From Streptomyces sp. NBC_01463 (GTDB taxonomy: Bacteria > Actinomycetota > Actinomycetes > Streptomycetales > Streptomycetaceae): a stretch of DNA of 64,000 nt. The notes beneath the pieces are model-generated. The model saw only the letters and a list, made by a program, of their open reading frames with translations. It did not search any database and was not told the DNA's origin. The stretch is taken from contig CP109468.1 of NCBI GenBank assembly GCA_036227345.1, forward strand, positions 806,001-870,000, written 5' to 3'. Numbering within the stretch: the stretch's first letter is position 1; the number at the start of each line of letters is the position of its first letter. Of the stretch, positions 8,871 to 16,247 are shown one piece after another. The position numbers and the translations under genes were made by a program.

Positions 8871-9977
8871 GTGATCGGTGCGACAGGGACGACGAAGGCG
8901 CGTTGGCGCACGTGGCTGCAGCGGTGGCCGTGCTGGGCAGGCCCGGCCACCACGCTCTGGGCAGCGGTGTACGCCGGCTTCGGCCTGACATGCGTGCTGA
9001 GCGGGAAGGCCCTGCTCTACTTGGGCGACGCGCCGGGGCCCTCAGCGCTGGGCTGGGCGGTCGTGGCAGTGGGGTCGCTTGCTGCGGTGACCTGTTGCGT
9101 GGTGAGGCGCTTGGGGCTGCGGCCGGCGTTACGGGTGGTGCTGTGGGCGGTCTGCCTGCTGGCCGGGCTCGCCGCGTTCGGCCTGCTGATGGACTTCATC
9201 ACACTGGCGTTCGGCCAGGGGGTGGACAGTGGGATGGCCGCTGCGAACCACGCGCTGGCGGCGGTTGGGGTTGGGCTGCTCGCGGCCACTGCCCGATCCG
9301 TCCGCCGCCCGTCCGGAGCAGCTGTTGTGCGTCCCCCTTCTGCCGCCTCCCGGCCGGTCCAACTCGCTGCCTGCGCCGGGACGGTGGCATTTCTCCCCTA
9401 CGCGGCGATGAAGCTGATCTGGGCTTCCGGCGGCACCTTCGCCGGGATGACCGGCGCGGAAATGCGTGCGGCCTCCAAGCGCAACGGTGCGTCGGGAATC
9501 TGGCTCACCCTGGAGTCCTGGGGCCTGGACGGCACCGTGCTGCTGGCCGTGCTCGGCACCTTCCTGCTGTGGGGCCTGGTCCGCCCGTGGGGCCAGGTCT
9601 TCCCACGCTGGACGCGGTGGCTCAGTGGTCGGCGCGTTCAGCGCTGGCTCCCCCTGACCCCGGCCTTGATCGGCGCCGCCAGCTTGGCTCCGTACGGGGT
9701 GCTCGGGGTCGGCTACGCGGCCCTGGCCACGACCGGCGTGGTGACGATGCCACGAGGCGACTTCCACTCCCCGAGCGATGCCCTGCTGGTCGCCTGGATC
9801 GGCTTGGGGGCGTTCGCCGTGTACGGCGTCGCGCTGGCTGTCGCTGCCCGCTCGTACTGGATTCGAACCCAACCGACGGCACGACGAAGGTCACCGATCC
9901 GAAGAGCATCATCCACTGCCACAACGCTTGGCAGCACGCCGGGACCCGGTGGGGCGAGGCGCGACCGCGACTCCTGA
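8871..9977 (+). CDS. Polytopic membrane protein of unknown function
   Basis: A 368-residue protein from a GTG at 8871 preceded by GAGGG; an ATG at 8835 is possible but has poorer spacing. It alternates hydrophobic segments, about eight by eye, e.g. GWAVVAVGSLAAVTCCVV, LLAGLAAFGLLMDFITLAF and TVLLAVLGTFLLWGLV, with an Arg-rich loop near the middle and a basic tail after SYWIRTQP. It resembles the poorly characterised integral membrane proteins common in Streptomyces. No transporter or enzyme motif was recognised and the neighbours do not suggest a role. Confidence 0.65.
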   Translation: MIGATGTTKARWRTWLQRWPCWAGPATTLWAAVYAGFGLTCVLSGKALLYLGDAPGPSALGWAVVAVGSLAAVTCCVVRRLGLRPALRVVLWAVCLLAGLAAFGLLMDFITLAFGQGVDSGMAAANHALAAVGVGLLAATARSVRRPSGAAVVRPPSAASRPVQLAACAGTVAFLPYAAMKLIWASGGTFAGMTGAEMRAASKRNGASGIWLTLESWGLDGTVLLAVLGTFLLWGLVRPWGQVFPRWTRWLSGRRVQRWLPLTPALIGAASLAPYGVLGVGYAALATTGVVTMPRGDFHSPSDALLVAWIGLGAFAVYGVALAVAARSYWIRTQPTARRRSPIRRASSTATTLGSTPGPGGARRDRDS

Positions 9978-10305
9978 GGATGCCCCCGCACTCGCTCACT
10001 ACGCTGTGCTTTAGCCCAGCCAGACACTCCCGACACCACGACCGAGCCCGTCCCCAACTCACCGGTCAGTCCAGTACATGAGTAACGGCGCCCCAAGTGA
10101 CTCGCCGGGGTCGAGAGTACCGACAGACACCGCGCGTCGGTGGCACTCGGTCCACGCAAGACGACGCGGTGACGGGTGCCAGCGGTTGCGGTGTGGCGGA
10201 CCACTGCCCCGGCGATCCGTCATACCGTTCCGGAACACGACGGCTGAATCTCCGTTTTCTTGGGTGAGTTGCGGAACGATTGTTCGGCTCTGTAAGAATT
10301 GCTGT
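9978..10305. other. Intergenic region ahead of the anti-anti-sigma gene
   Basis: No convincing gene. It contains the SigB-like promoter element at 10242-10267. Confidence 0.45.
10242..10267 (+). promoter_or_regulatory. Possible SigB-type promoter of the STAS gene
   Basis: GGCT (10242-10245), 16 bp, then GGGTGA (10262-10267) fits the Streptomyces SigB/SigF-type pattern GNNT-N14-16-GGGTAY with mismatches in the last two bases. A start near 10275 would leave about 30 nt before the GTG. Autoregulation of partner-switch operons by their own sigma factor is usual. Confidence 0.35.
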
Positions 10306-10686
10306 GTGGCAAATATGCGAGAGCCCTCATCGGGTGCGTCCGAAGAAGGGGGTCCGGTCCTGGAGCCCGTCGGCGACGGTGTCGTGCTGGTTCGGGTCCG
10401 GGGCAGTCTGGACGGCTGGGCGGGCTCCGCCGAGTTGGTTGAGGCACTGACGGAGGTGGCCGGGGGTGGAGGGCGGCGGACCGTGGTGGATCTGTCCGGC
10501 GTGGACTTCGCCGACTCGGCCGGTCTGCACGCCCTGTTGCACGGCCAGCGCAAGCACGACAAGGCGGGGGTGAGTCTGGTGGTGGCCGGTCCGCTGAGCG
10601 CGAAGGTGCGCCGCCTGTTCGAGGTCACCGGCACCTTTGACGCCTTCCGCTTCGCGGACGATGTCGACGAGGCGATCACTGAATGA
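10306..10686 (+). CDS. STAS-domain anti-sigma factor antagonist (RsbV-like)
   Basis: A 126-residue single STAS protein from a GTG at 10306 (ATG at 10315 is nearly equivalent). The core reads RVRGSLDGWAGSAELVEAL and the conserved phospho-acceptor region VDLSGVDFADSAGLHALL, whose Ser is the residue that an RsbW-type kinase phosphorylates. In the unphosphorylated state such proteins sequester the kinase and free a SigB-type sigma factor. The likely kinase (10766) and sigma factor (11417) follow on the same strand. Confidence 0.85.
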   Translation: MANMREPSSGASEEGGPVLEPVGDGVVLVRVRGSLDGWAGSAELVEALTEVAGGGGRRTVVDLSGVDFADSAGLHALLHGQRKHDKAGVSLVVAGPLSAKVRRLFEVTGTFDAFRFADDVDEAITE

Positions 10687-10765
10687 GCTGCACTCTTTGG
10701 TCGCAGCGGCGTGTGAGCGGGGTTTGGCCGGGCATGCGATGAACCTTATGCACGGGGAACGAGAG

Positions 10766-11206
10766 ATGGCGGAGCGCGGTACGAGTCCGGCCGGTGGGCT
10801 GGATGAGTCCGTTACTACTCCTGTTCCGGCGAATGCGGCCGAGGCGCGTGACGCCGTCATGCGGCTCCTGACGTCACAGTTCTGCGGGCTCGTCAACGAA
10901 GGATTGGCAGCCGACGTGGTCGTGGCCGACGCGCTGCTCGTCACGTCGGAACTGGTGACCAACGCCGTCCGGCACGGCGGCGGACTCACCGGATTCGCAG
11001 CCGAACTCACTGACGAGGGACTCCGCCTCTCGGTCGCGGATGCCAGCCCTGACCTGCCCGTCCCCGTCGATACCGATGCCGAGACTTCCTGTGTCGGCCG
11101 CATCGGGGGCTACGGCTGGGCCCTGGTGCGTCGGCTAGCCAAGCAGGTGTCCGTCACCGTCCACCCCGGCGGCAAGAGCATCGTCGCCCTGATCTCCCTT
11201 ACATGA
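10766..11206 (+). CDS. RsbW-like anti-sigma factor, HATPase domain
   Basis: A 146-residue GHKL-type protein. The N-box region LLVTSELVTNAVRHGGG and the G-box region GRIGGYGWALVRRLA are the ATP-binding signatures of RsbW/SpoIIAB-like serine kinases. The ATG at 10766 is chosen because GGGGA lies 7 nt upstream; ATGs at 10739 and 10748 are alternatives. It sits between its presumed antagonist (STAS) and presumed target sigma factor, so it probably binds and inhibits that sigma factor and phosphorylates the STAS protein. Confidence 0.8.
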   Translation: MAERGTSPAGGLDESVTTPVPANAAEARDAVMRLLTSQFCGLVNEGLAADVVVADALLVTSELVTNAVRHGGGLTGFAAELTDEGLRLSVADASPDLPVPVDTDAETSCVGRIGGYGWALVRRLAKQVSVTVHPGGKSIVALISLT

Positions 11207-11354
11207 ACCCCGTGCCCGCCCCAACCGGACGGACCGGTGCCCTGACGCCGCTCTTGACCTCGCTCTTGACTCCGGGCAGGACGTAGGTGGCGGGGCATCG
11301 ATCGGGCCTGAGTTCACCCCACACGGCGGCAGAAGAATCGCTCCCTAATAAGGG

Positions 11355-11379
11355 GTTTGGGCTCTGTCCGAAGGGGGAC
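11355..11379 (+). promoter_or_regulatory. Possible SigB-type promoter of the sigma factor gene
   Basis: GTTT (11355-11358), 15 bp, then GGGGAC (11374-11379) is one base off GNNT-N15-GGGTAC. It lies 38 bp before the GTG start, as expected for an autoregulated SigB-like gene. Confidence 0.35.
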
Positions 11380-11416
11380 ACGCGCGAATGCCTGTATCTC
11401 TGCTAGGAGGACCCCC

Positions 11417-12283
11417 GTGGCCGTCAAGACTTCCACTTCAGCAGGTGTCGACATCGTCGCGGCCTTGGACCTGCCCGCCGTGGGGGATCCCTCCCAGGTG
11501 GCGCCGAAGGACGCGCGGGCCGTTGGCCGGGTCTTCTTCGACCGGCTGCAGAACCTCGAAGAGGGCACGCACGAGTACCAGTACGTGCGCAACAGCCTGA
11601 TCGAGATGAATCTGTCGTTGGTGCAGTTCGCCGCGAGCCGCTACAAAAACCGCGGCGGCGGCGACATGGAGGACGTCATCCAGGTCGGCACGATCGGTCT
11701 GATCAAGGCCATCGACCGATTCGAGCTGACCCGCGAGGTCGAGTTCACCTCCTTCGCGATCCCCTACATCGTGGGCGAGATAAAGAGGTTCTTCCGCGAC
11801 ACCAGCTGGGCCGTGCACGTGCCGCGCCGCCTCCAGGAACTGCGGGTCAACCTGGCCAAGGCGCGCGAGCACCTGGCGACCGAACTCGGCCGGGACGCCG
11901 GTGTCGCCGAACTCGCCCAGTACATGGAGATCAGCGAGGACGACGTCATCGAGGGCATGATCGCTTCCAACGGCTACACCGCGGGTTCCCTGGACATGCC
12001 GATGGACAGCGCGGACGAGGGGCTGGACCAGAACAGCCGCAACTACGCGGACCTGATCGGTGGCCGCGACCCGGACATCGAACTGTTCGAGAACCTCAAC
12101 ACCCTGGCACCTCTGCTGCGCGAGCAGTTGGACGACCGTGAACGCACTCTGCTCCGTATGCGCTTCGGTCAGGAGATGACCCAGTCCAGCATCGGGGAGG
12201 AGCTCGGCATCTCCCAGATGCACGTCTCCCGCCTTCTCAACAAGACCCTCGCGAAACTCCGTACCGGCATGCTCACCGACTGA
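11417..12283 (+). CDS. SigB/SigF/SigG-type RNA polymerase sigma factor
   Basis: A 288-residue sigma-70 family protein from a GTG at 11417 with a perfect AGGAGG 6 nt upstream. Region 2 is clear (NLSLVQFAASRYKNRGGGDMEDVIQVGTIGLIKAIDRFE, then FTSFAIPYIVGEIKRFFRD), region 3 follows (VPRRLQELRVNLAKAREHL) and region 4 ends the protein (MTQSSIGEELGISQMHVSRLLNKTLAKLR). It belongs to the SigB/SigF stress and differentiation group under partner-switch control, consistent with the STAS and RsbW-like genes just upstream. Which Streptomyces paralogue it matches cannot be decided by eye. Confidence 0.9.
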   Translation: MAVKTSTSAGVDIVAALDLPAVGDPSQVAPKDARAVGRVFFDRLQNLEEGTHEYQYVRNSLIEMNLSLVQFAASRYKNRGGGDMEDVIQVGTIGLIKAIDRFELTREVEFTSFAIPYIVGEIKRFFRDTSWAVHVPRRLQELRVNLAKAREHLATELGRDAGVAELAQYMEISEDDVIEGMIASNGYTAGSLDMPMDSADEGLDQNSRNYADLIGGRDPDIELFENLNTLAPLLREQLDDRERTLLRMRFGQEMTQSSIGEELGISQMHVSRLLNKTLAKLRTGMLTD

Positions 12284-12415
12284 GTTGTCCCACGAGGAAA
12301 GTGTCACCCTCTCGGCGAGCCGGGGGGCCGGCCAAGAAGTCCTGGAACGGCGGTCGCGCCGGACATGACGGCGGGAGACTGAGGTCAGTCTGCTCCGCAG
12401 TGTCGCCATACATCA

Positions 12416-12458
12416 TCGCACCACGGCGGTCAGCCTGGCGGCAGAGATCCAGCGCCAG
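12416..12458 (+). pseudogene. 43-bp relic of a SpoIIE-type phosphatase gene
   Basis: These 43 bases match 44341-44383, inside the phosphatase gene at 43883, with one mismatch, and encode [14 protein letters not shown]. Outside them the similarity stops. The relic lies just downstream of the SigB-type gene, suggesting a phosphatase once completed this cassette and was deleted. The rest of 12284-12560 shows no gene. Confidence 0.6.
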
Positions 12459-12560
12459 GGCCGTGCAGCACTATGCGATCAGCGACTACTACGGCAGCGC
12501 CGCGTGATGAAACGGATCGCCATCGCGGGCAAGGCTGCAACGGCACCGCCTGATCGCAAA

Positions 12561-12590
12561 GGGCCGGGACCGCTATGGCGGTCCCGGCCC
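12561..12590. terminator. Strong bidirectional hairpin terminator
   Basis: A 13-bp perfect stem, GGGCCGGGACCGC (12561-12573) with GCGGTCCCGGCCC (12578-12590), and a 4-nt loop. It lies 31 bp beyond the stop of the minus-strand surface protein and downstream of the sigma factor region, so it can end both transcripts. Confidence 0.75.
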
Positions 12591-12621
12591 GGTGTGCGTT
12601 CCTACGCTTGAACCGGTGGCG

Positions 12622-15027
12622 TCATGAGCCGCTTCCTCTGCGGGTACGGCTGCGACGGGAGTACATGACGAACGCCGCCTTCAGCAGAAGGCCCGCGGCC
12701 GCCAGGCCCGCACCGCTCGCAAGCAGCGTGGTCCCTGAACCTGTGTCGGCCAGGTGACCACCACCGTGGTGGCCGGCGTGGCTCGGGTGTGAGCTGGGCA
12801 CCGGGTTCGGCGTATGCGTCGGTGATGGGGTGGGCGTGGGAGTCGGCTTGGGGCAGTGCTTGCCACGGCACGGCTCCGGCTTGGGGCAGTGCTTACCGTG
12901 GCACGGGCGCTCGGCTTCGACCCGGAGGGTGACGTCGGCGGGCGGCGAGACGACTTCGGTTCCGTCGGCCTTCCCGCGCGCCAGGGCCACGTTGATCACG
13001 GAGCCCCGGGCAGCGTCCGCTTCGGTGACGGTGTAGGTGCCGGTGCAGGTGGTGGTCGCTCCCGGTGCGAGAGTGGTGGACCGGCAGGTGACGTCAGGGA
13101 CGAGATCGTCGGTGACGGCGAGGTCCGTCAACTGCGTGTCGCCGGTGTTGGTGACGGTGTATGTGTACGTCACCTCGTCACCGGCCCGGTACACCCGGTT
13201 GTCGTCAGCGGACTTATCCAGGTGCAGGCTCAGTTCGGAGCCGACCACCAGGGTCACATTGTCGGGCGGCGACTGGACAGCAGTCTCGCCGGCCCTGCCC
13301 TGCGCGGTGGCGACGTTGGTGACGGATCCCTGGGCGGCATCCTGGTCCGTGACCGTGTAGGTGCCGGTGCAGGTGGTGCTGTCGCCGGGGTCGCCGGCCG
13401 GGGCGAGCGTCGTTGCACCGCAGGACACGCCGGTGACGTGGTCGTCGGTGACACCGATCCCGGTCAGTTCCTGGGGCCCGGTGTTGGTGACGGTGTAGGT
13501 GTACGTCACCTCGTCACCGGCCCGGTACACCTGGGTATCGTCGGCCGACTTATCCATCCGCAGCCCCGGGCCGGCCCGGACAGGCAACGTGACGTCGTCC
13601 GGTGGCGACACCACGGGCGTGCTGCCGTCCTGTCCCTGCGCGGTGGCGGTGTTGGTGACCGATCCGGCCGTCCCGTCGGCGTCCGTGACGGTGTAGGTAC
13701 CGGTGCAGGTCGTCGTCTCGCCCACAGCGAGCGTCGTCTTCGGGCAGGTGATCCCGGTGACACGGTCGTCGGTCACCGTCACACCGGTCAGCGGGACGTT
13801 GCCGCTATTGGTCGCCACGTACTCGTACGGCACGTTCATGCCCGGTGTCAGCGGGGTGGGCAGCGGGGGCTCCTGGGAGACCTGCTTGACGAGGTTGAGC
13901 CGGGGCAGCGCGGCAGCCGGATGGACGGTGACGTTCCGGATCAGGTGGACGTCGGTGAACAGGCCGGTCGACGCGGCGAAGCCGAACTTGTACGTGTCCG
14001 GCACGGGCTGCGGAGCCGGGGTCGAAAGCACTTCCTGGGAGCCGTTGCCGTCGTGGAAGTCGATCGCGACCGTGATCACTGGGTCGGGCGAGGGTGAGAT
14101 CTCCACCGTCACGGTGCGACGCGAGGGCTCGAGCAGCGCCTCGGCTTGCGCCGGGGTGGAGCCGGCGGGGATCGAGGTGGTGGGCCCGTGCAGTTGTCCG
14201 GGCAGGGTGGAGGGCCAGGGGCCGGTCGTCGAAAGGTTGCTGGTAGTGGCGTCAAGGAAGCAGTAACCCTCGATCCCGTCGCCCGGGCCGCGCAGCGTCA
14301 CCATGTTGGTGCCCGGTGCGGGAATCCGGAAGGACGTGCCGGCCGGGGAGCGGTTGGCACAGCCGTTGCCGCGGTGCTCCCAGTCGCCGAAGTAGTTACC
14401 GAGTACGTCCAGACCGACGCCGACGTAGCCTCGGTTGACGCCTGGCACGAACATCTCAGCGGGGTCATCGTTGGGAAGTTTCTGCGCGTACCCGAGGCTG
14501 CCGCCGAAGGCGCCCGGTGAGGTCAGAGAGGCCGCACCGTCGATCAGGAAGAACGAGATGCCGTCGGCGGGAGGGTTGGTGGCCCCTCCGTACTGCCACT
14601 GGTCGAACGTGGTGACCAGACCCGCGTTCGCCGGCAGGGCGTGGTTGTAGAGGACTGCGGCCGACTGGTCGTTCGATGCGTCGGTCAGCCGCAGGTAGCC
14701 GTTCGGTGCCCCGTTGTCCGGGGGGACGGGCCCGGTTGCACCGGCCGGGCACCCCGTGAGGGGGTGTGTCCCCGTTCCGGCGGCCGGGGCCTGTGGGGCA
14801 CCCGTCAGGCACGCGGGCCCGAACGCTTCGAACTCCGCCTGCGCGTCGGCCCCGGTGAACGTCTCGTCGACCAAAGGTACGCCCACGGGCTGCGCGGATG
14901 CGGCCTGGCCCGGCAGGCCCAGGCCCGCGGCCACGATCCCGAGGACACCCAGCCCGGTCGCGGCCCACCGCAGCGCGGAAGTGCGTCCGGCTCCGGCGGT
15001 CGTGGCGCGTAAATCTCTCAGACTCAT
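12622..15027 (-). CDS. LAxTG-anchored surface protein: L-type lectin-like domain plus three DUF11 repeats
   Basis: An 801-residue exported protein. A signal peptide covers about residues 1-46 (hydrophobic GLGVLGIVAAGLGLPGQAASA). Residues about 52-375 look like an L-type-lectin/concanavalin-like beta-sandwich (NGYLRLTDASNDQSAAVLYN, DGISFFLIDGA, YVGVGLDVLGNYFGD). Three DUF11 repeats of about 100 residues follow, each with YTVTN.., TCTGTYTVT and a Val-rich end. The tail is Pro/Thr/His rich, then LADTG, a hydrophobic helix and RRSRTRRGSGS, the sortase E-type anchor of Streptomyces. It should display its lectin-like head outside the peptidoglycan. Ligand unknown. Confidence 0.85.
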   Translation of the reverse strand: MSLRDLRATTAGAGRTSALRWAATGLGVLGIVAAGLGLPGQAASAQPVGVPLVDETFTGADAQAEFEAFGPACLTGAPQAPAAGTGTHPLTGCPAGATGPVPPDNGAPNGYLRLTDASNDQSAAVLYNHALPANAGLVTTFDQWQYGGATNPPADGISFFLIDGAASLTSPGAFGGSLGYAQKLPNDDPAEMFVPGVNRGYVGVGLDVLGNYFGDWEHRGNGCANRSPAGTSFRIPAPGTNMVTLRGPGDGIEGYCFLDATTSNLSTTGPWPSTLPGQLHGPTTSIPAGSTPAQAEALLEPSRRTVTVEISPSPDPVITVAIDFHDGNGSQEVLSTPAPQPVPDTYKFGFAASTGLFTDVHLIRNVTVHPAAALPRLNLVKQVSQEPPLPTPLTPGMNVPYEYVATNSGNVPLTGVTVTDDRVTGITCPKTTLAVGETTTCTGTYTVTDADGTAGSVTNTATAQGQDGSTPVVSPPDDVTLPVRAGPGLRMDKSADDTQVYRAGDEVTYTYTVTNTGPQELTGIGVTDDHVTGVSCGATTLAPAGDPGDSTTCTGTYTVTDQDAAQGSVTNVATAQGRAGETAVQSPPDNVTLVVGSELSLHLDKSADDNRVYRAGDEVTYTYTVTNTGDTQLTDLAVTDDLVPDVTCRSTTLAPGATTTCTGTYTVTEADAARGSVINVALARGKADGTEVVSPPADVTLRVEAERPCHGKHCPKPEPCRGKHCPKPTPTPTPSPTHTPNPVPSSHPSHAGHHGGGHLADTGSGTTLLASGAGLAAAGLLLKAAFVMYSRRSRTRRGSGS

Positions 15028-15174
15028 GTCAAGAAAAGTATGTAAAACAGATGAACATCACGGGTGGGACACGCACCGCACTCCGTGTCACCAACCCGGA
15101 CGGCTGCACCGCACGACCCGCCAGAGTTGTGGCCGCTCACCTCTCACTCACTGCCCTGCCTCCGGATACCGACG

Positions 15175-15530
15175 CACGGTGGGTCCGCAGACGCTGCGCA
15201 CTTCGCCTCGGTTCGGCAGCAGGACCAGGACGGACGAGCAGTCGGCGGTGTTGGAGCCGTTGTTGCCGAAGGGGCGCGGGTGGGGCAGTCGCCGGCGTGG
15301 CCTTGGAGGCAGCTGATCGACGGCATACGGTTCCGGGTCCGGACCGGTGTGCCGCGGCGGGACGTGCCCGGCGAATACGGGCCGTGGGGACGGATCTACG
15401 ACCTGTTCCGCCGGTGGCAGCGGGACGGCACCTGGCACCAGATCCTCACCCGACCAATGTGGATGGGAACGCGCCGCCGACTGTACTGGCGCACGCGCCG
15501 GCCGGGGGCGGCCGTCTACCTCAGTGAGGG
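15175..15530 (+). pseudogene. IS5-type transposase (DUF4096-type N-terminus), frameshifted
   Basis: One frame gives RTDEQSAVLEPLLPKGRGWG (about 15217-15276). A second continues WRQLIDGIRFRVRTGVPRRDVPGEYGPWGRIYDLFRRWQRDGTWHQILTR (about 15300-15453). A third carries a degraded VDG...TVLAHAPAGG at about 15463-15510, where the catalytic VDST motif should be. At least two frameshifts and loss of the C-terminal half make it inactive. Confidence 0.7.
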
Positions 15531-15540
15531 ACGGCCGACG

Positions 15541-15867
15541 TGGCGGGAGCGGGGGTGGTGAGTCCTTGGGGCTGGGTGCCGTTACCGGCGTGTGGCGCGG
15601 GTGGTGCTGGTCCGCTCGCGAAGGATTTCGGCAAGGCGGTCGGCCTGCTCGTCCCGCCGCACTTGGGGACGGTGGTGATGTGTGCGCCCTTGAAGCCGTG
15701 GTCGGGGTTGCCCATCAAACTCGTTCAGCAACACCCTTTCCACGGTGCCGGGTTCAATCATGCGGGCAACTCGCTCGATGCTACTGCCGTCGCACCGAGG
15801 GTCGTCAGCTGCGTGGGGCGAGTGAGAGCAGACGCCGGCGGCTGCCCTCCACCGAGCGGGACGTGAT
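15541..15867. other. 327-bp stretch of scrambled DNA between two gene relics
   Basis: No supported gene. It lies between the decayed transposase and the copied monooxygenase fragment and is probably debris of insertions. Confidence 0.4.
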
Positions 15868-15950
15868 GAAGCGCCCATACCGGCGGTCGATGCGGCGCAG
15901 TATCCGGCGTCACCCACGAGGACCTTCAGGCCCGTCGACCAGGCGTCCAC
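15868..15950 (-). pseudogene. Copied fragment of an FAD monooxygenase gene
   Basis: About 75 bases (15870-15947) closely match 3708-3782 in the monooxygenase gene at 3535-4596, with scattered substitutions, and encode VLVGDAGYCAASTAGMGAS, the second FAD-binding motif. Nothing else of the gene is present. It may be the leftover of a paralogue or a duplicated segment. Confidence 0.65.
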
Positions 15951-16247
15951 TCACCTATCACCGTTCCGTTGTGTGCTCGCGGTGTTGTCCTGGGGGTGGC
16001 CACGGCGACTCGGGCCGCGCGTGCAGGTGCTCGAGGCGACGCGGCGTAGTGGACGAGCTCTCGTCACTAGAAGTGACGAGGCGCGGCCACCCGCCGCGTC
16101 CCGGTCATACCTCGATCGCGCGCGAGGCGGGCATGACATGGCGAGCGGTCGTCGTGCAGGCTTTCGTCTCGCCGATCGGCGAATACCCGAGGGCTGCGGC
16201 GCACGTGTCCTCTACTTGCTGCACGTACCGCCGGCCTCTCGCTTGCC

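Noticed and set aside
12856-14097. 413-codon plus-strand frame opposite the LADTG protein
   Set aside because: It is antisense, repetitive because the opposite DUF11 repeats are repetitive, and has no family motif.
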